From positions 1,121,001 to 1,185,000 of the forward strand of contig NZ_VISI01000002.1 in NCBI RefSeq assembly GCF_007827365.1: DNA of 64,000 bases, in the 5' to 3' direction. Positions 51,113 through 60,263 of the stretch are shown here, piece after piece; the stretch's first letter is position 1; each line of letters begins with the position of its first letter. Below the pieces are notes generated by a model, which was not told where the DNA came from, did no database searches, and worked only from the letters and a program-made list of their open reading frames with translations. A program made the position numbers and the translations under genes. The stretch comes from Olleya sp. Hel_I_94. Its GTDB lineage: Bacteria; Bacteroidota; Bacteroidia; Flavobacteriales; Flavobacteriaceae.

Positions 51113-51964
51113 ATGACGACAAATTACGACGATATATTAAAAAAATTAGACAATAAATTAGATATTCTTGAAATAGAAGAACAAGATATTTTACTCAAAG
51201 CTGAAAAAGGGATTAAACTTGCAAAACAGACCCTTAAATCAGTTAGAAGTATCGTAGTTGATTATGAATTTGAAACCAAATTAGAGGAAATTCATTTCTT
51301 TAAATGTACTAAACCAAAAATTTATAGCAAACTTATTTATTACGTAAAATTATTTAACATTGAAAGTAAAAGACCCAGGGGAAGCAATAAATCGCAAGTA
51401 AAGTATTTGAACAATTATATTGAGAAACTTCAAACCTACTTTAACGACAATCTTGATTTTTACCATTATTACCGCAGGGAAGCTACTGTATTTGATGAGC
51501 AATATTTTTTAAGAGGCAAGGCAGATATTCGGTTGTTCCCAGACTCATTTCACTTTTTTGTTGATGAAGAATTTGCAACAAGCCACGATAGTACCGTGGC
51601 CTCAATTTTAGCCTACGACCTTTTGATTGTACACTTAAAACGGGAAATTGATAAATTGGAGAATAATGGAAATTATGCAAGTTTAAGATTGTTACAAAGT
51701 AAAACCAAAATTACCTGGACAGCCCACAAAATATATTTAATTGAACTGATATACGCTTTGCACAGTACAGATGTCATTAATAATGGTACTGTTGACATTA
51801 AAGATATTGCCTATTTTGTTGAAAAAACATTTAAAGTAGACTTGGGCGATTATTACAGGGCTTTTTTGGAAATACGGATGCGTAAAAATGGCAGAACCAA
51901 ATTTTTGGATATTCTGAAAAAGCAGTTGACCAAACGGATGGATGATACTGATAACGTAAAATAA
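51113..51964 (+). CDS. rteC: RteC-family regulator of conjugative transfer
   Basis: A 283-residue RteC-like protein, a winged-helix-type regulator of excision and transfer genes in Bacteroidota ICEs of the CTnDOT kind. Recognisable segments are an N-terminal helical coiled-coil, HFFKCTKPKIYSKLIYYVKL, and a C-terminal domain with KITWTAHKIYLIELIYALHS. It marks the return of backbone genes after the metal cargo. The partner two-component genes rteA and rteB are not in the window. It ends in a strong terminator. Confidence 0.87.
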   Translation: MTTNYDDILKKLDNKLDILEIEEQDILLKAEKGIKLAKQTLKSVRSIVVDYEFETKLEEIHFFKCTKPKIYSKLIYYVKLFNIESKRPRGSNKSQVKYLNNYIEKLQTYFNDNLDFYHYYRREATVFDEQYFLRGKADIRLFPDSFHFFVDEEFATSHDSTVASILAYDLLIVHLKREIDKLENNGNYASLRLLQSKTKITWTAHKIYLIELIYALHSTDVINNGTVDIKDIAYFVEKTFKVDLGDYYRAFLEIRMRKNGRTKFLDILKKQLTKRMDDTDNVK

Positions 51965-52001
51965 AACACCCAAGATGCTTCAACTTGGGTGTTTCTTGTT
52001 T
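51964..52001 (+). terminator. Terminator after rteC
   Basis: The perfect 11-bp stem AAACACCCAAG / CTTGGGTGTTT begins at the rteC stop and is followed by a T-rich stretch. A partial copy (AAAAACACCCAAG) recurs about 130 bp downstream. Confidence 0.8.
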
Positions 52002-52240
52002 TATGGAAAATCTCATTTTATTTGGTGGTTTTTAGATAGGGTATTTTTTCTGAAGAAGTACCAAAACCCTCTATTGTATTACATTGAAAATGAGAGAAGA
52101 AAAACACCCAAGTAGGCCTAACTTGTGAATAAAATCCAGCAAACTACCCCAATTTTGTAGAACGAAAGTCAAATCAGGTCAGGGGCTATCATTTTAGATG
52201 AAAGCAAAACGGTAGTCCCTTTCTTTTAATCCGTTCTATT

Positions 52241-52519
52241 ATGCCCACAAGTATTATTACCACAGACGACCTTCGAGAATTCAAAATGGAACTGCTCGAT
52301 GATATCAAGGAACTACTCAATAGCCAATCTGGTCATATTACCAAAAGGTGGCTAAAATCCCCTGAAGTAAAAAAGCTTTTGGGAATCTCTTCTGGCACGT
52401 TACAGAATTTAAGAATTAATGGCACATTGCCCTACACCAAAGTAGGGGGTGTACTCTATTACGATTACGAAGAAATAATTAGCGTAATGGAAAATAATAA
52501 AGTTCATAACAAATTCTAA
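52241..52519 (+). CDS. Helix-turn-helix (excisionase-like) protein
   Basis: A 92-residue protein with a MerR-like/excisionase HTH_17 domain: RWLKSPEVKKLLGISSGTLQ, then NLRINGTLPYTKVGGVLYYD. Such proteins act as directionality factors or regulators of element genes. It ends 6 bp before the next gene and likely shares its operon. The 277 bp upstream of its start (from the rteC stop) contain two hairpin-like sequences but no obvious gene. Confidence 0.83.
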   Translation: MPTSIITTDDLREFKMELLDDIKELLNSQSGHITKRWLKSPEVKKLLGISSGTLQNLRINGTLPYTKVGGVLYYDYEEIISVMENNKVHNKF

Positions 52520-52525
52520 ATCGTT

Positions 52526-53212
52526 TTGGAGCAGGTCAATTACATTAAGCACCTAAACGCTGTATTCTTACAATTCTCAAAGGATAGCCGTTTAAATCCC
52601 ACGCACATAAGTTTGTACGTGGCATTGTTTCAATTATGGAACAACTATCACTTTCCGACAGAATTCTATATCAATCGAGAAGAAGCGATGCGGTTTTCCA
52701 AGATTGGTTCAAAAACTACCTACCATCGCTGCATCAAAGAACTACATCATTGGAAATACCTATTATACGAACCCTCACATAATCCATTTAAAGGCAGCAG
52801 AATCAAGATGTTCAATTTTGGGACAAGTGATGGACAAGCTCTGTACCCAAACCCTACCAATATCGGAACAAGCAATGGACAAGCGGTGGTATCTATAAAC
52901 AAACATATACAAACAGGAAAAAACAAAGCAAATGATACTAAACTTGACCAACCAAAAAATGAAAATGAAGTCATTGATTTTTTTGAAAAGGAAAATTGGC
53001 CAGAATTGGAAGCCAAAAAATTTTACAACCACTACCAAGGCATCGGTTGGAAAGTAGGTGGAAAAACAAAAATTGTCGATTGGCACGCCACAGCTCGAAA
53101 CTGGATGATAAAGGCCGAAGAGCTAAAAGAAGAAAAAACAATGGTTGCAGTTAGCCAAAATACGGACAACCTAAAGACAAGTTCCAACAAAAATTATAAT
53201 GAACCATTATGA
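52526..53212 (+). CDS. ICE replication/regulation-type protein with a TTG start
   Basis: A 228-residue protein. The N-terminal region (NPTHISLYVALFQLWNNYHF followed by FYINREEAMRFSKIGSKTTY) resembles the winged-helix domain of phage and element replication or transcription proteins. A low-complexity linker follows, then a DnaD-like C-terminus (AKKFYNHYQGIGWKVGGKTK, WHATARNWM). I start at a TTG at 52526, because conserved residues begin there and no ATG exists before residue 51. It overlaps the DnaC-like ATPase by 4 bp (ATGA). Confidence 0.68.
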   Translation: MEQVNYIKHLNAVFLQFSKDSRLNPTHISLYVALFQLWNNYHFPTEFYINREEAMRFSKIGSKTTYHRCIKELHHWKYLLYEPSHNPFKGSRIKMFNFGTSDGQALYPNPTNIGTSNGQAVVSINKHIQTGKNKANDTKLDQPKNENEVIDFFEKENWPELEAKKFYNHYQGIGWKVGGKTKIVDWHATARNWMIKAEELKEEKTMVAVSQNTDNLKTSSNKNYNEPL

Positions 53213-53871
53213 ATCCCCACAAACCACATATCATTACCGAGGGTAGCGTTCAATACACCTTGGGAGAACTGAAAGACAATCAAATGCTTTATGATTTTGA
53301 TAAAATGCTAATTTATCTCAATGCCAAAGGAAAACTACTTTTTGGCAAGAAATTCAAAATTTTTGAAGAAGACCGTGATATTATATTCAAGCTCTGTAAT
53401 TATTTTATCAGGGATGAAGCTAATTGCAAAAAATTAGACATCGACCGCGATAAAGGGATTTTGCTTTCTGGTCCTGTTGGTTGTGGAAAAACCAGTTTAA
53501 TGAAACTGTTACGCCATATTGTGCCACATCAGAAATCGTATGAGGTTATACCCACACGAAACATTGCCTTTGCCTTTAATAATATTGGGTACACCATCAT
53601 TGAAAATTACGGCGACAAAAAGTTTTATTGTTTTGATGATTTGGGTGTAGAACCCACCGGAAGGCATTTTGGAAAAGATTGTAATGTAATGGGCGAAATC
53701 TTACTTTCACGTTATGATTTATTTTTAAGTCATAAAACTAAAACACACGCAACTACAAACCTCAATGCTAAAGAACTGGAGGAACGTTATGGGAATAGGG
53801 TACGTTCAAGGATGCGACAACTGTTCAATTTAATTGCCTTTGATAAAAGCAGTCGTGATAAAAGGGATTAA
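53209..53871 (+). CDS. DnaC/IstB-like ATP-binding protein
   Basis: A 220-residue AAA+ ATPase with Walker A GPVGCGKT at 88-95 and a Walker B-type YCFDDLGVEPTG. It is similar in size and layout to DnaC/IstB helicase loaders. With the preceding winged-helix protein it probably forms a primosome-like unit for replication of the excised element, analogous to DnaD/DnaC pairs in phages. It ends 2 bp before the stop of the opposite-strand gene. Confidence 0.82.
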   Translation: MNPHKPHIITEGSVQYTLGELKDNQMLYDFDKMLIYLNAKGKLLFGKKFKIFEEDRDIIFKLCNYFIRDEANCKKLDIDRDKGILLSGPVGCGKTSLMKLLRHIVPHQKSYEVIPTRNIAFAFNNIGYTIIENYGDKKFYCFDDLGVEPTGRHFGKDCNVMGEILLSRYDLFLSHKTKTHATTNLNAKELEERYGNRVRSRMRQLFNLIAFDKSSRDKRD

Positions 53872-53873
53872 AT

Positions 53874-54299
53874 CTAATTTTGGTTTTCTTCCTCTAAAAG
53901 AAGTAGTTCGTGTATCATATCGCTTTCATCCAAATATTGAGCCAACCATTCTTGTTGGGAAAGCCAATTGATATACTCTTTATCAGATTCCCAAATAGCT
54001 TCAACATATTCCCCTCTATATTTACCGAAACTAAATTTCGTTCCAGAATCTTGTCCCTCAACTTCAGTATCGAACAATTTGTAATAGGTTTCTAATAAAC
54101 CTTCTTCTCTACACCTGTAATACAGCCATTGTTTTTTATAGCCTTTGTATTGCCTTCTTTTTTCAAGATATTTTACCATTTCAACATCAGATAAGGCCTT
54201 AAATGAATTTCGTTTGGTTTTTGGTTTAAACAACCATCCAAAAGTCATCCCCAAAGTATTTTGAAGTACGTTCAAAAAGAAAATTGCAATTGCTCTCAT
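53874..54299 (-). CDS. ExoX C-terminal-like domain protein
   Basis: A 141-residue protein with a hydrophobic N-terminus (AIAIFFLNVLQNTLGMTFGW). Near residues 88-120 is the stretch FSFGKYRGEYVEAIWESDKE followed by YINWLSQQEWL, which resembles the small C-terminal domain found in exodeoxyribonuclease X and DUF3820-like proteins. A role in DNA handling is possible; no nuclease motif is seen. It is transcribed away from the OLD nuclease gene. Confidence 0.55.
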   Translation of the reverse strand: MRAIAIFFLNVLQNTLGMTFGWLFKPKTKRNSFKALSDVEMVKYLEKRRQYKGYKKQWLYYRCREEGLLETYYKLFDTEVEGQDSGTKFSFGKYRGEYVEAIWESDKEYINWLSQQEWLAQYLDESDMIHELLLLEEENQN

Positions 54300-54483
54300 T
54301 TTATTTGCACTAGAGTTTATAACACTCTAATTAGGCTTAATTTACGAAAAAAAACCAAAATTTTGACTTCCAGAAGTAAAGATATATTCTTAATAAAATT
54401 TTAACAATTTGTAGGAAACCGTAAGAATTTAAAAAGACATTTCAGTATATTTATAGGCGATTACGCTTAAAATATTAATGTTT

Positions 54484-54514
54484 AAAAAGCTAATGGGAAA
54501 TCATTGGCTTTTTT
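54484..54514. terminator. Terminator-like hairpin just before the defence-like operon
   Basis: AAAAAGCTAATG pairs with CATTGGCTTTTT (one wobble) over a six-base loop, with T tracts in both directions. It ends 20 bp before the ATG at 54535. Because it lies inside the apparent longer open frame, the frame's first 19 codons are unlikely to be coding. It may insulate the island or attenuate its transcription. Confidence 0.65.
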
Positions 54515-54534
54515 ATTGTTTCAAAATAATTATT

Positions 54535-56649
54535 ATGCATATAAGTTCACTATCCATTAGGAATTTTAGAAATTTCTATAAATCAAAATTCATTTTTAAA
54601 AAAGGTATAAATACTATTTTAGGAGAAAACGGTTCAGGTAAAACCAATCTCTTTTTTGCTTTACGAGTTTTAATTGATGATAAACTTCCAAGATATATAA
54701 GATTTAATGAGTCTGACTTTAACCGAGGTCTGGGTAAATGGGCTGGACATTGGATAATTTTATCGGTTACTTTTGACGAACTGGATGCGAGTGAAGAAGC
54801 ACAGGTACTGGCAGTACAATCTTCGGGAGATATGGAAGGCAGCAAAAAGACTGGAAGTTACTCGGTGTACTTTAGACCAAAATATCAGTTTAGAAAAGAA
54901 TTATATGATTATTCACAAACCGCAGGTAAAAGTGTAGCAGGGCTTCAGCTTTTTTTTGATAAACTTACGATTGATGATTATGAAACGTCTTACTTATGCA
55001 GAGGCTCTGGAGATTTTAGTGATGACACTACCTATAAAAAGTATGTTGGCGATTTTGATGCTGTTGAATTCCCAAACCCAGATGATAAAGAAGAATTGAT
55101 TTTTGGAACGTTTCTGCCGAGGGAAATAAGTGTGCACAACGAGGTTTCTTGTACGTTCATTAAAGCACTTCGAGATGTCGAAAGCGACTTACGTTCCTAT
55201 TCTACTAATCCATTGATTAATTTATTACGAGGAAAGGAAAAAACTATTGAAGTTTCAAAACAAACGGACATCATTGATAGCGTTAACAAACTTAACGACC
55301 AAATTAGTTCTCTCAAAGAAGTAAAGGATGTGAAAGATGGAATTGACAAAAGTATTAAGGAAGCTGTGGGTACTACTTACGGCCCTAATATAGATGTCAA
55401 ATCAGAACTTCCAAATGATATGGAAAAACTACTGCAATCACTCAAACTATGGGTTGGCGACCCAGATGAAGAAGGTTATATGGGTAAAATATGGGAGTTG
55501 AGTTTGGGAGGTGCAAATATGATTTACCTATCACTAAAGCTATTGGAGTATGAAAAAATCAGAACGGATAGAATTGCAAATTTTCTTTTAATAGAAGAAC
55601 CAGAAGCACATATTCATACGCATATTCAAAAAACCCTTTTTGATAATGTGCAAACCAATAAAACACAGGTTATTATTTTAACGCATTCTACTCACATTTC
55701 ATCTGTAAGCCGAATAAGTTCAGTAAATATTTTAAGCCGAGGAAATATGCAGACTTTGGTATATCAACCATCTAACAATCTTGATGATGATTATATAACA
55801 AGAGCCGAAAGGTACTTGGACGCCATAAGAAGCAACTTGCTTTTCGCGAAAGGCGTTGTTTTGGTTGAAGGCGATGCAGAACAGATTCTCATTCCTCAAA
55901 TGTTTAAAAAAGTCTTTGGAATTTCGCTCGATGAAATTGGGATAAGTCTCGTAAACATTGGAAGTACAGGTTTTAAAAATGTTGCAAGGCTTTTCCATAA
56001 GGATAGAATTCAGAAAAACTGTGCCATACTAACTGACTTGGATGCCAGTATTGTCAATTTACCTGCAAATGAAGTTGATGATTCTGCTTATGAAAAACAT
56101 TGTAGGGCATCGCAAATTAGTGGAGCTGAAAGAAAAAAGGAATTGGATAAATTTTGTGACAAAAACGACTTCTTGATTCCTTTTTACTCTAAATACACCT
56201 TTGAAGTTGATTTCCTTTTGAATGGGAATAGCCACGAATACGTACAATCACTTCCTGAAATTTTCAAACAACAAGCAGCTATTGATTCTTCAAAGAAAAA
56301 GTTAGAAGAAAAATCAGTTTCGATTGCAGGTGTAGAAGTTTTACGATTGGCTGATAAAAAAGGCAAAGGTTGGCTGGCGTTGGTTGTTGCAGATAATTTA
56401 GTTTACAATACTTATATTCCTGAATATATTTTGAAAGCCGTTGCTTTTGCATCTTCGCATTTAAATAATGCCTCTAAAGCTAAAACCGCTAAATACAGGT
56501 TACGAAAAATTAGTCGTAGTAAAAATGATAGTTATTACGATGTAGCAACAAAAATTAGTTTTAAGGATAAAGAAGACCAACAGGTTATTGATGACTATAT
56601 AGCCAACTTTCCTAATGACCAATTTACTAAATTTTTATCGTTTATATGA
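54535..56649 (+). CDS. OLD-family ATPase/TOPRIM nuclease, GajA-like
   Basis: A 704-residue overcoming-lysogenization-defect (OLD) protein. Walker A is GENGSGKT (30-37), the ABC-type signature is LSLGGANMIYLSLK, Walker B is FLLIEEPEAHIH (E354, E355), and the D/H-loop is ILTHSTHISSV. A TOPRIM domain follows with E445 (LVEGDAEQIL) and D501/D503 (LTDLDAS). It overlaps a UvrD-like helicase gene (ATGA), which makes it a class 2 OLD pair, the Gabija GajA/GajB arrangement. It is longer than the characterised B. cereus GajA (about 578 residues). Confidence 0.88.
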   Translation: MHISSLSIRNFRNFYKSKFIFKKGINTILGENGSGKTNLFFALRVLIDDKLPRYIRFNESDFNRGLGKWAGHWIILSVTFDELDASEEAQVLAVQSSGDMEGSKKTGSYSVYFRPKYQFRKELYDYSQTAGKSVAGLQLFFDKLTIDDYETSYLCRGSGDFSDDTTYKKYVGDFDAVEFPNPDDKEELIFGTFLPREISVHNEVSCTFIKALRDVESDLRSYSTNPLINLLRGKEKTIEVSKQTDIIDSVNKLNDQISSLKEVKDVKDGIDKSIKEAVGTTYGPNIDVKSELPNDMEKLLQSLKLWVGDPDEEGYMGKIWELSLGGANMIYLSLKLLEYEKIRTDRIANFLLIEEPEAHIHTHIQKTLFDNVQTNKTQVIILTHSTHISSVSRISSVNILSRGNMQTLVYQPSNNLDDDYITRAERYLDAIRSNLLFAKGVVLVEGDAEQILIPQMFKKVFGISLDEIGISLVNIGSTGFKNVARLFHKDRIQKNCAILTDLDASIVNLPANEVDDSAYEKHCRASQISGAERKKELDKFCDKNDFLIPFYSKYTFEVDFLLNGNSHEYVQSLPEIFKQQAAIDSSKKKLEEKSVSIAGVEVLRLADKKGKGWLALVVADNLVYNTYIPEYILKAVAFASSHLNNASKAKTAKYRLRKISRSKNDSYYDVATKISFKDKEDQQVIDDYIANFPNDQFTKFLSFI

Positions 56650-58421
56650 TTTTAGATACTTTAAGCGACCAACAAAAAGATGCCGTTGTTAAAGATGGAA
56701 ATGTACTTCTTACAGCTTGCCCAGGAAGTGGAAAAACACGAGTGATTATTCATAAACTCGCTTATGCTCTAAAAAATATTGATGTAAACAGTAAACAAAG
56801 GATTGTCGCTCTAACTTTTACCGTAAGGGCTTCCGAAGAAATATATCGCAGATTAAACGCAATGGGAATTAATAGTAATCGGGTTTGGTCTGGCACTTTG
56901 CATTCATTTTGTCTCGAATGGATTATAAAACCCTATTCCTGTTATTTACCTGAACTTGAAAACGGCTATTTAATTGCCGATGAAACTTATGCCTCGGATA
57001 TCATAAGTGAACTTAAAGAAAAGCATAAGTTAAAACCTATTGACCCGATTAATTTCAGATTCAATAGGGACGGCACATTTGCCGAACCAAAAACAATTCA
57101 AAAAAGAGTCCTTAAGGATTATCACGAAAGGCTACAAACAGAGAAGTTAATTGATTTTGAGCTTCTACTATACTATTCATACAAACTCTTAACCAAGCAT
57201 CCTAAAATAAAAAAAACGTTATCGAACATTTTTAGCCTTATATGTGTTGATGAATATCAAGACACGCAAGATTTGCTTTACGCAATTATTTCGTCGATTG
57301 TAACAACTGGGGAAGGTAGCTCAAATCTATTTTTAGTAGGAGATACAGACCAAGCAATTTATGCATCTTTGGGTGGCATTGCCAAAAGTTTGGAAGAAAT
57401 ACAGGAAGAGTTAAACACTTTACCTATTGAGCAACTTACGCTTTCTGGAAATTATAGGTCCACACAAAGAATTATCGACTTTTACTCTATATTCCAGACA
57501 AACCCAATTAAAATTGAAGCTATTGGTACTAATAAAGACGTTGATAGTATAATAACGTACAATAACACCATTGACAAAGGATATTTAGTAGATGAAATTG
57601 GACGACTTATAGAGCATAGTTTAGATAATGGAATTCCAGAAGATGAAATATGCGTATTGGTTCCGCAATGGTGGTTAATAACTACTATCACAAAACAGTT
57701 GAGAGCTAAACTACCAGATGTAAATTTTGATGCTTCAGGTTTAGCACCAATGTCAAAAAATCGAAATAACATTTGGTATAAGTTATCGAGGTTGTTCTTA
57801 ACGCAGCCACAACCAAAAATATATTCATTGCGATACAAATGGTGTTCTGAAGTAATTGAAAACTTTAAAGAACATACCAATACTGAATTCAGCGAACAAT
57901 ATCAAACAGAGCGAAATGTATTGAAATTGATTAACTCGATAACATCCAATGAAACTGAAGGTATCGATTATCTTAATGATTGTTTTGACCAGTTTTTAGA
58001 GGCTGTTGGGATTGACCAAACTATTTACGCACAACTTCTTATAAATAGGAAGACCTTTTTCGATGTAATAAAGAGCCGTCTTGAAGACCCAACGTTTCAA
58101 GTTCCAAGTGACATAGCATCATTTATGAGTTTTTATAGAGAAATGTCAGGCGTCGTCATCAATACTTGCGTTGGTGTTAAAGGAGAAGAATTTGAAACCG
58201 TTATTGCTTATGGTTTGCTAAATGGGTATATCCCACATTGGAATGACATTTTTACTGGAGACCCTGTTGCCGCTTCAAAAAAACTACTTTATGTTATCTG
58301 TTCAAGAGCCAAAACCAATTTACACTTGATATCAGAAACTGGCAGACAAACCAAAAAAGGAAACCCGTTAGAGATTACCCCAGAATTGCAAAATCTTAAT
58401 TTTGAATTTGATGAAATATAA
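56646..58421 (+). CDS. UvrD/PcrA-like helicase, GajB-like
   Basis: A 591-residue superfamily 1 helicase. Walker A is ACPGSGKT (24-31), motif II is VDEYQDTQ (D202, E203), motif III is LVGDTDQAIYASLGG, motif IV is SGNYRST, and later motifs are GVKGEEFETVIAYGL and SRAKTNLHL. Paired and overlapping with the OLD nuclease gene, it matches the helicase of Gabija systems, which act together against phage DNA. It lies 60 bp before the unrecognised third gene of the island. Confidence 0.88.
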   Translation: MILDTLSDQQKDAVVKDGNVLLTACPGSGKTRVIIHKLAYALKNIDVNSKQRIVALTFTVRASEEIYRRLNAMGINSNRVWSGTLHSFCLEWIIKPYSCYLPELENGYLIADETYASDIISELKEKHKLKPIDPINFRFNRDGTFAEPKTIQKRVLKDYHERLQTEKLIDFELLLYYSYKLLTKHPKIKKTLSNIFSLICVDEYQDTQDLLYAIISSIVTTGEGSSNLFLVGDTDQAIYASLGGIAKSLEEIQEELNTLPIEQLTLSGNYRSTQRIIDFYSIFQTNPIKIEAIGTNKDVDSIITYNNTIDKGYLVDEIGRLIEHSLDNGIPEDEICVLVPQWWLITTITKQLRAKLPDVNFDASGLAPMSKNRNNIWYKLSRLFLTQPQPKIYSLRYKWCSEVIENFKEHTNTEFSEQYQTERNVLKLINSITSNETEGIDYLNDCFDQFLEAVGIDQTIYAQLLINRKTFFDVIKSRLEDPTFQVPSDIASFMSFYREMSGVVINTCVGVKGEEFETVIAYGLLNGYIPHWNDIFTGDPVAASKKLLYVICSRAKTNLHLISETGRQTKKGNPLEITPELQNLNFEFDEI

Positions 58422-58481
58422 AAAATGTTGTAATCCATTTGTAACGATTTGAAAAATTAAGGATAGTGTTTTTAGGATAAA

Positions 58482-60191
58482 ATGAAGAAAATAGATTTAG
58501 AGAAAAAATCATTAGAAATTCAAAAAATAATCTCTCGTTATACAAAAGAGAGCTTTGTATGTTTTTTTGCTGATTTTATTAGACACCATCCAGAAAGAAG
58601 CAATATTGGATTTTCAAAAAAATTCAAGTCAAAATTAAAAGATTCTTTATATCTGATAATGTTAAGACTCTCTACACCATTGGCAGGCAAGGAAGAACTT
58701 CATTATTCAGAAAAAAATGATTTAGTACTTCAGCAAGTTGCTGACATTCTTTTAGAGATAGTTAGTTTCTATTTATCAGAAAATTATGAGGGAAATGAAT
58801 TTGATGAGATTTCTGATAAAAGACAAAAATTACTTGTTCACGAATTAGCATTCAAAAATTACTTTCAAAACGGAATATTAAATTATAGAGAACAAGAGGT
58901 AAATAAGGTTATTAGGATGTTTAAACCTTATCAAGATAAAATACAGGAAAGATTAGAAATCGATTTAAAAACCTTAATTAATTTATGCAATCATTCTGAA
59001 TTAATTTATCGTGCAAAGTCAATAAATTCAAAGTCATTTATTTTAGACAAAGGCTTTGACAAACTGGCTCGACAATCTGCAAATGGATTATTAGCAGAGA
59101 ATGAGTTTACAGATAAGCTGTTAGAACTTTCGAATGAGACCCAAGAAAGTTTTTTGAATTTTTTTGAGAAACCCCACCAATGTTTACTTTTTGCCAAACA
59201 AGATTTTCACCTCTCTTTTGAAGAAAAACATATTGATATTTTCTGTGGCTTATTTTCAATTGATATTAAAGATAATCATAGTAATTTATTTTATTCCCAA
59301 CAAAATCCTTTAGAAAATAAACCGATTATAAGAATTAGTGATAATCAGTATTTAAACGTATATCAAAAACAATTGCCTTCAGCTCTATATGATTTACTTT
59401 ATACCACGCTTACTCAAACAAAAAAGGAAAAAGAACAAGTAAATTTCCGTAGAGGAAAAGTTGTTTTGGAAAGCCATACTTTGGATATATTTAAAAAATT
59501 CTTCAAAAAATCAAAAAGGATTAAAATTTTCACCAACTATTACATAAACAACGAGCCAGAAGAAAAAGATATATTAATCCTTGTGGATAATAACGCCTAT
59601 ATCATTGAATGTAAGGCTTCAAGATATAGAGAACCACGAAGGGTTACGGAACAAGCATACCAAAGAATTAAATCTGACTTTAACGACTGTATTCAAAAAG
59701 GTTATGACCAATGCTATCAGGTTGAACAGGAATTGTTAAACAATGAAAAGGTTATTGTTAGCTTGAAAAATAAATCGGAGGTAATTATCACGAATGAAAT
59801 TCACGAGATTTTTTGCATTGTAGTTACTTCAGAAAGATTTGCTTCCATACAAACCGATTTAGGATTAATGCTTAAAAGGAAAAATAATGAAGACCCTTAC
59901 CCTTGGTCAATATATGTCGATGATTTAGAAACTTTTTTGAAAGTGCTTTACAATAGTTTCAGTAATCCATCCAGAAAGATTTTTAACTTTTTGGAGCATA
60001 GAGAATTACTACACGGAAGATTAATAACCAATGATGAATTGGATGTATGTGCTATGTTCCTAAAAGACCCAAAGAACTTCAAAGAAATATGTGAAAGTGA
60101 ATATGTTGTTTTTACTGACCCAACCCTACAAAATTATTTTGACAAGTTATATTTTGACAAAAAACTAAAATTTAGGATTGAGGATTTTTAG
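58482..60191 (+). CDS. Unrecognised protein with PD-(D/E)XK-like nuclease core
   Basis: A 569-residue soluble protein that I do not recognise. Residues 1-300 are helical and charged without a clear domain. In the C-terminal part, E330, D363 (EKDILILVDNNAYII) and E376-C377-K378 (IIECKAS) form the E...D...ExK pattern of PD-(D/E)XK nucleases. A helix with RRVTEQAYQRIKSDFNDCIQ follows. It has no transmembrane segments. Position behind the OLD/UvrD pair suggests a third component or associated restriction nuclease of a defence island. Very AT-rich by eye compared with the tra genes. Confidence 0.72.
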   Translation: MKKIDLEKKSLEIQKIISRYTKESFVCFFADFIRHHPERSNIGFSKKFKSKLKDSLYLIMLRLSTPLAGKEELHYSEKNDLVLQQVADILLEIVSFYLSENYEGNEFDEISDKRQKLLVHELAFKNYFQNGILNYREQEVNKVIRMFKPYQDKIQERLEIDLKTLINLCNHSELIYRAKSINSKSFILDKGFDKLARQSANGLLAENEFTDKLLELSNETQESFLNFFEKPHQCLLFAKQDFHLSFEEKHIDIFCGLFSIDIKDNHSNLFYSQQNPLENKPIIRISDNQYLNVYQKQLPSALYDLLYTTLTQTKKEKEQVNFRRGKVVLESHTLDIFKKFFKKSKRIKIFTNYYINNEPEEKDILILVDNNAYIIECKASRYREPRRVTEQAYQRIKSDFNDCIQKGYDQCYQVEQELLNNEKVIVSLKNKSEVIITNEIHEIFCIVVTSERFASIQTDLGLMLKRKNNEDPYPWSIYVDDLETFLKVLYNSFSNPSRKIFNFLEHRELLHGRLITNDELDVCAMFLKDPKNFKEICESEYVVFTDPTLQNYFDKLYFDKKLKFRIEDF

Positions 60192-60263
60192 TTTTAATTA
60201 TCTCTTTGAAGATAGTTATAATAATCTTTCTAATGCTTTTTACAATTTCCATAAATATTTCCT

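Noticed and set aside
54478..54534. A longer N-terminus for the OLD nuclease (extra 19 codons)
   Set aside because: These bases form a terminator-like hairpin, and OLD proteins begin at the HISSLSIRNFRNF strand just after the ATG at 54535.
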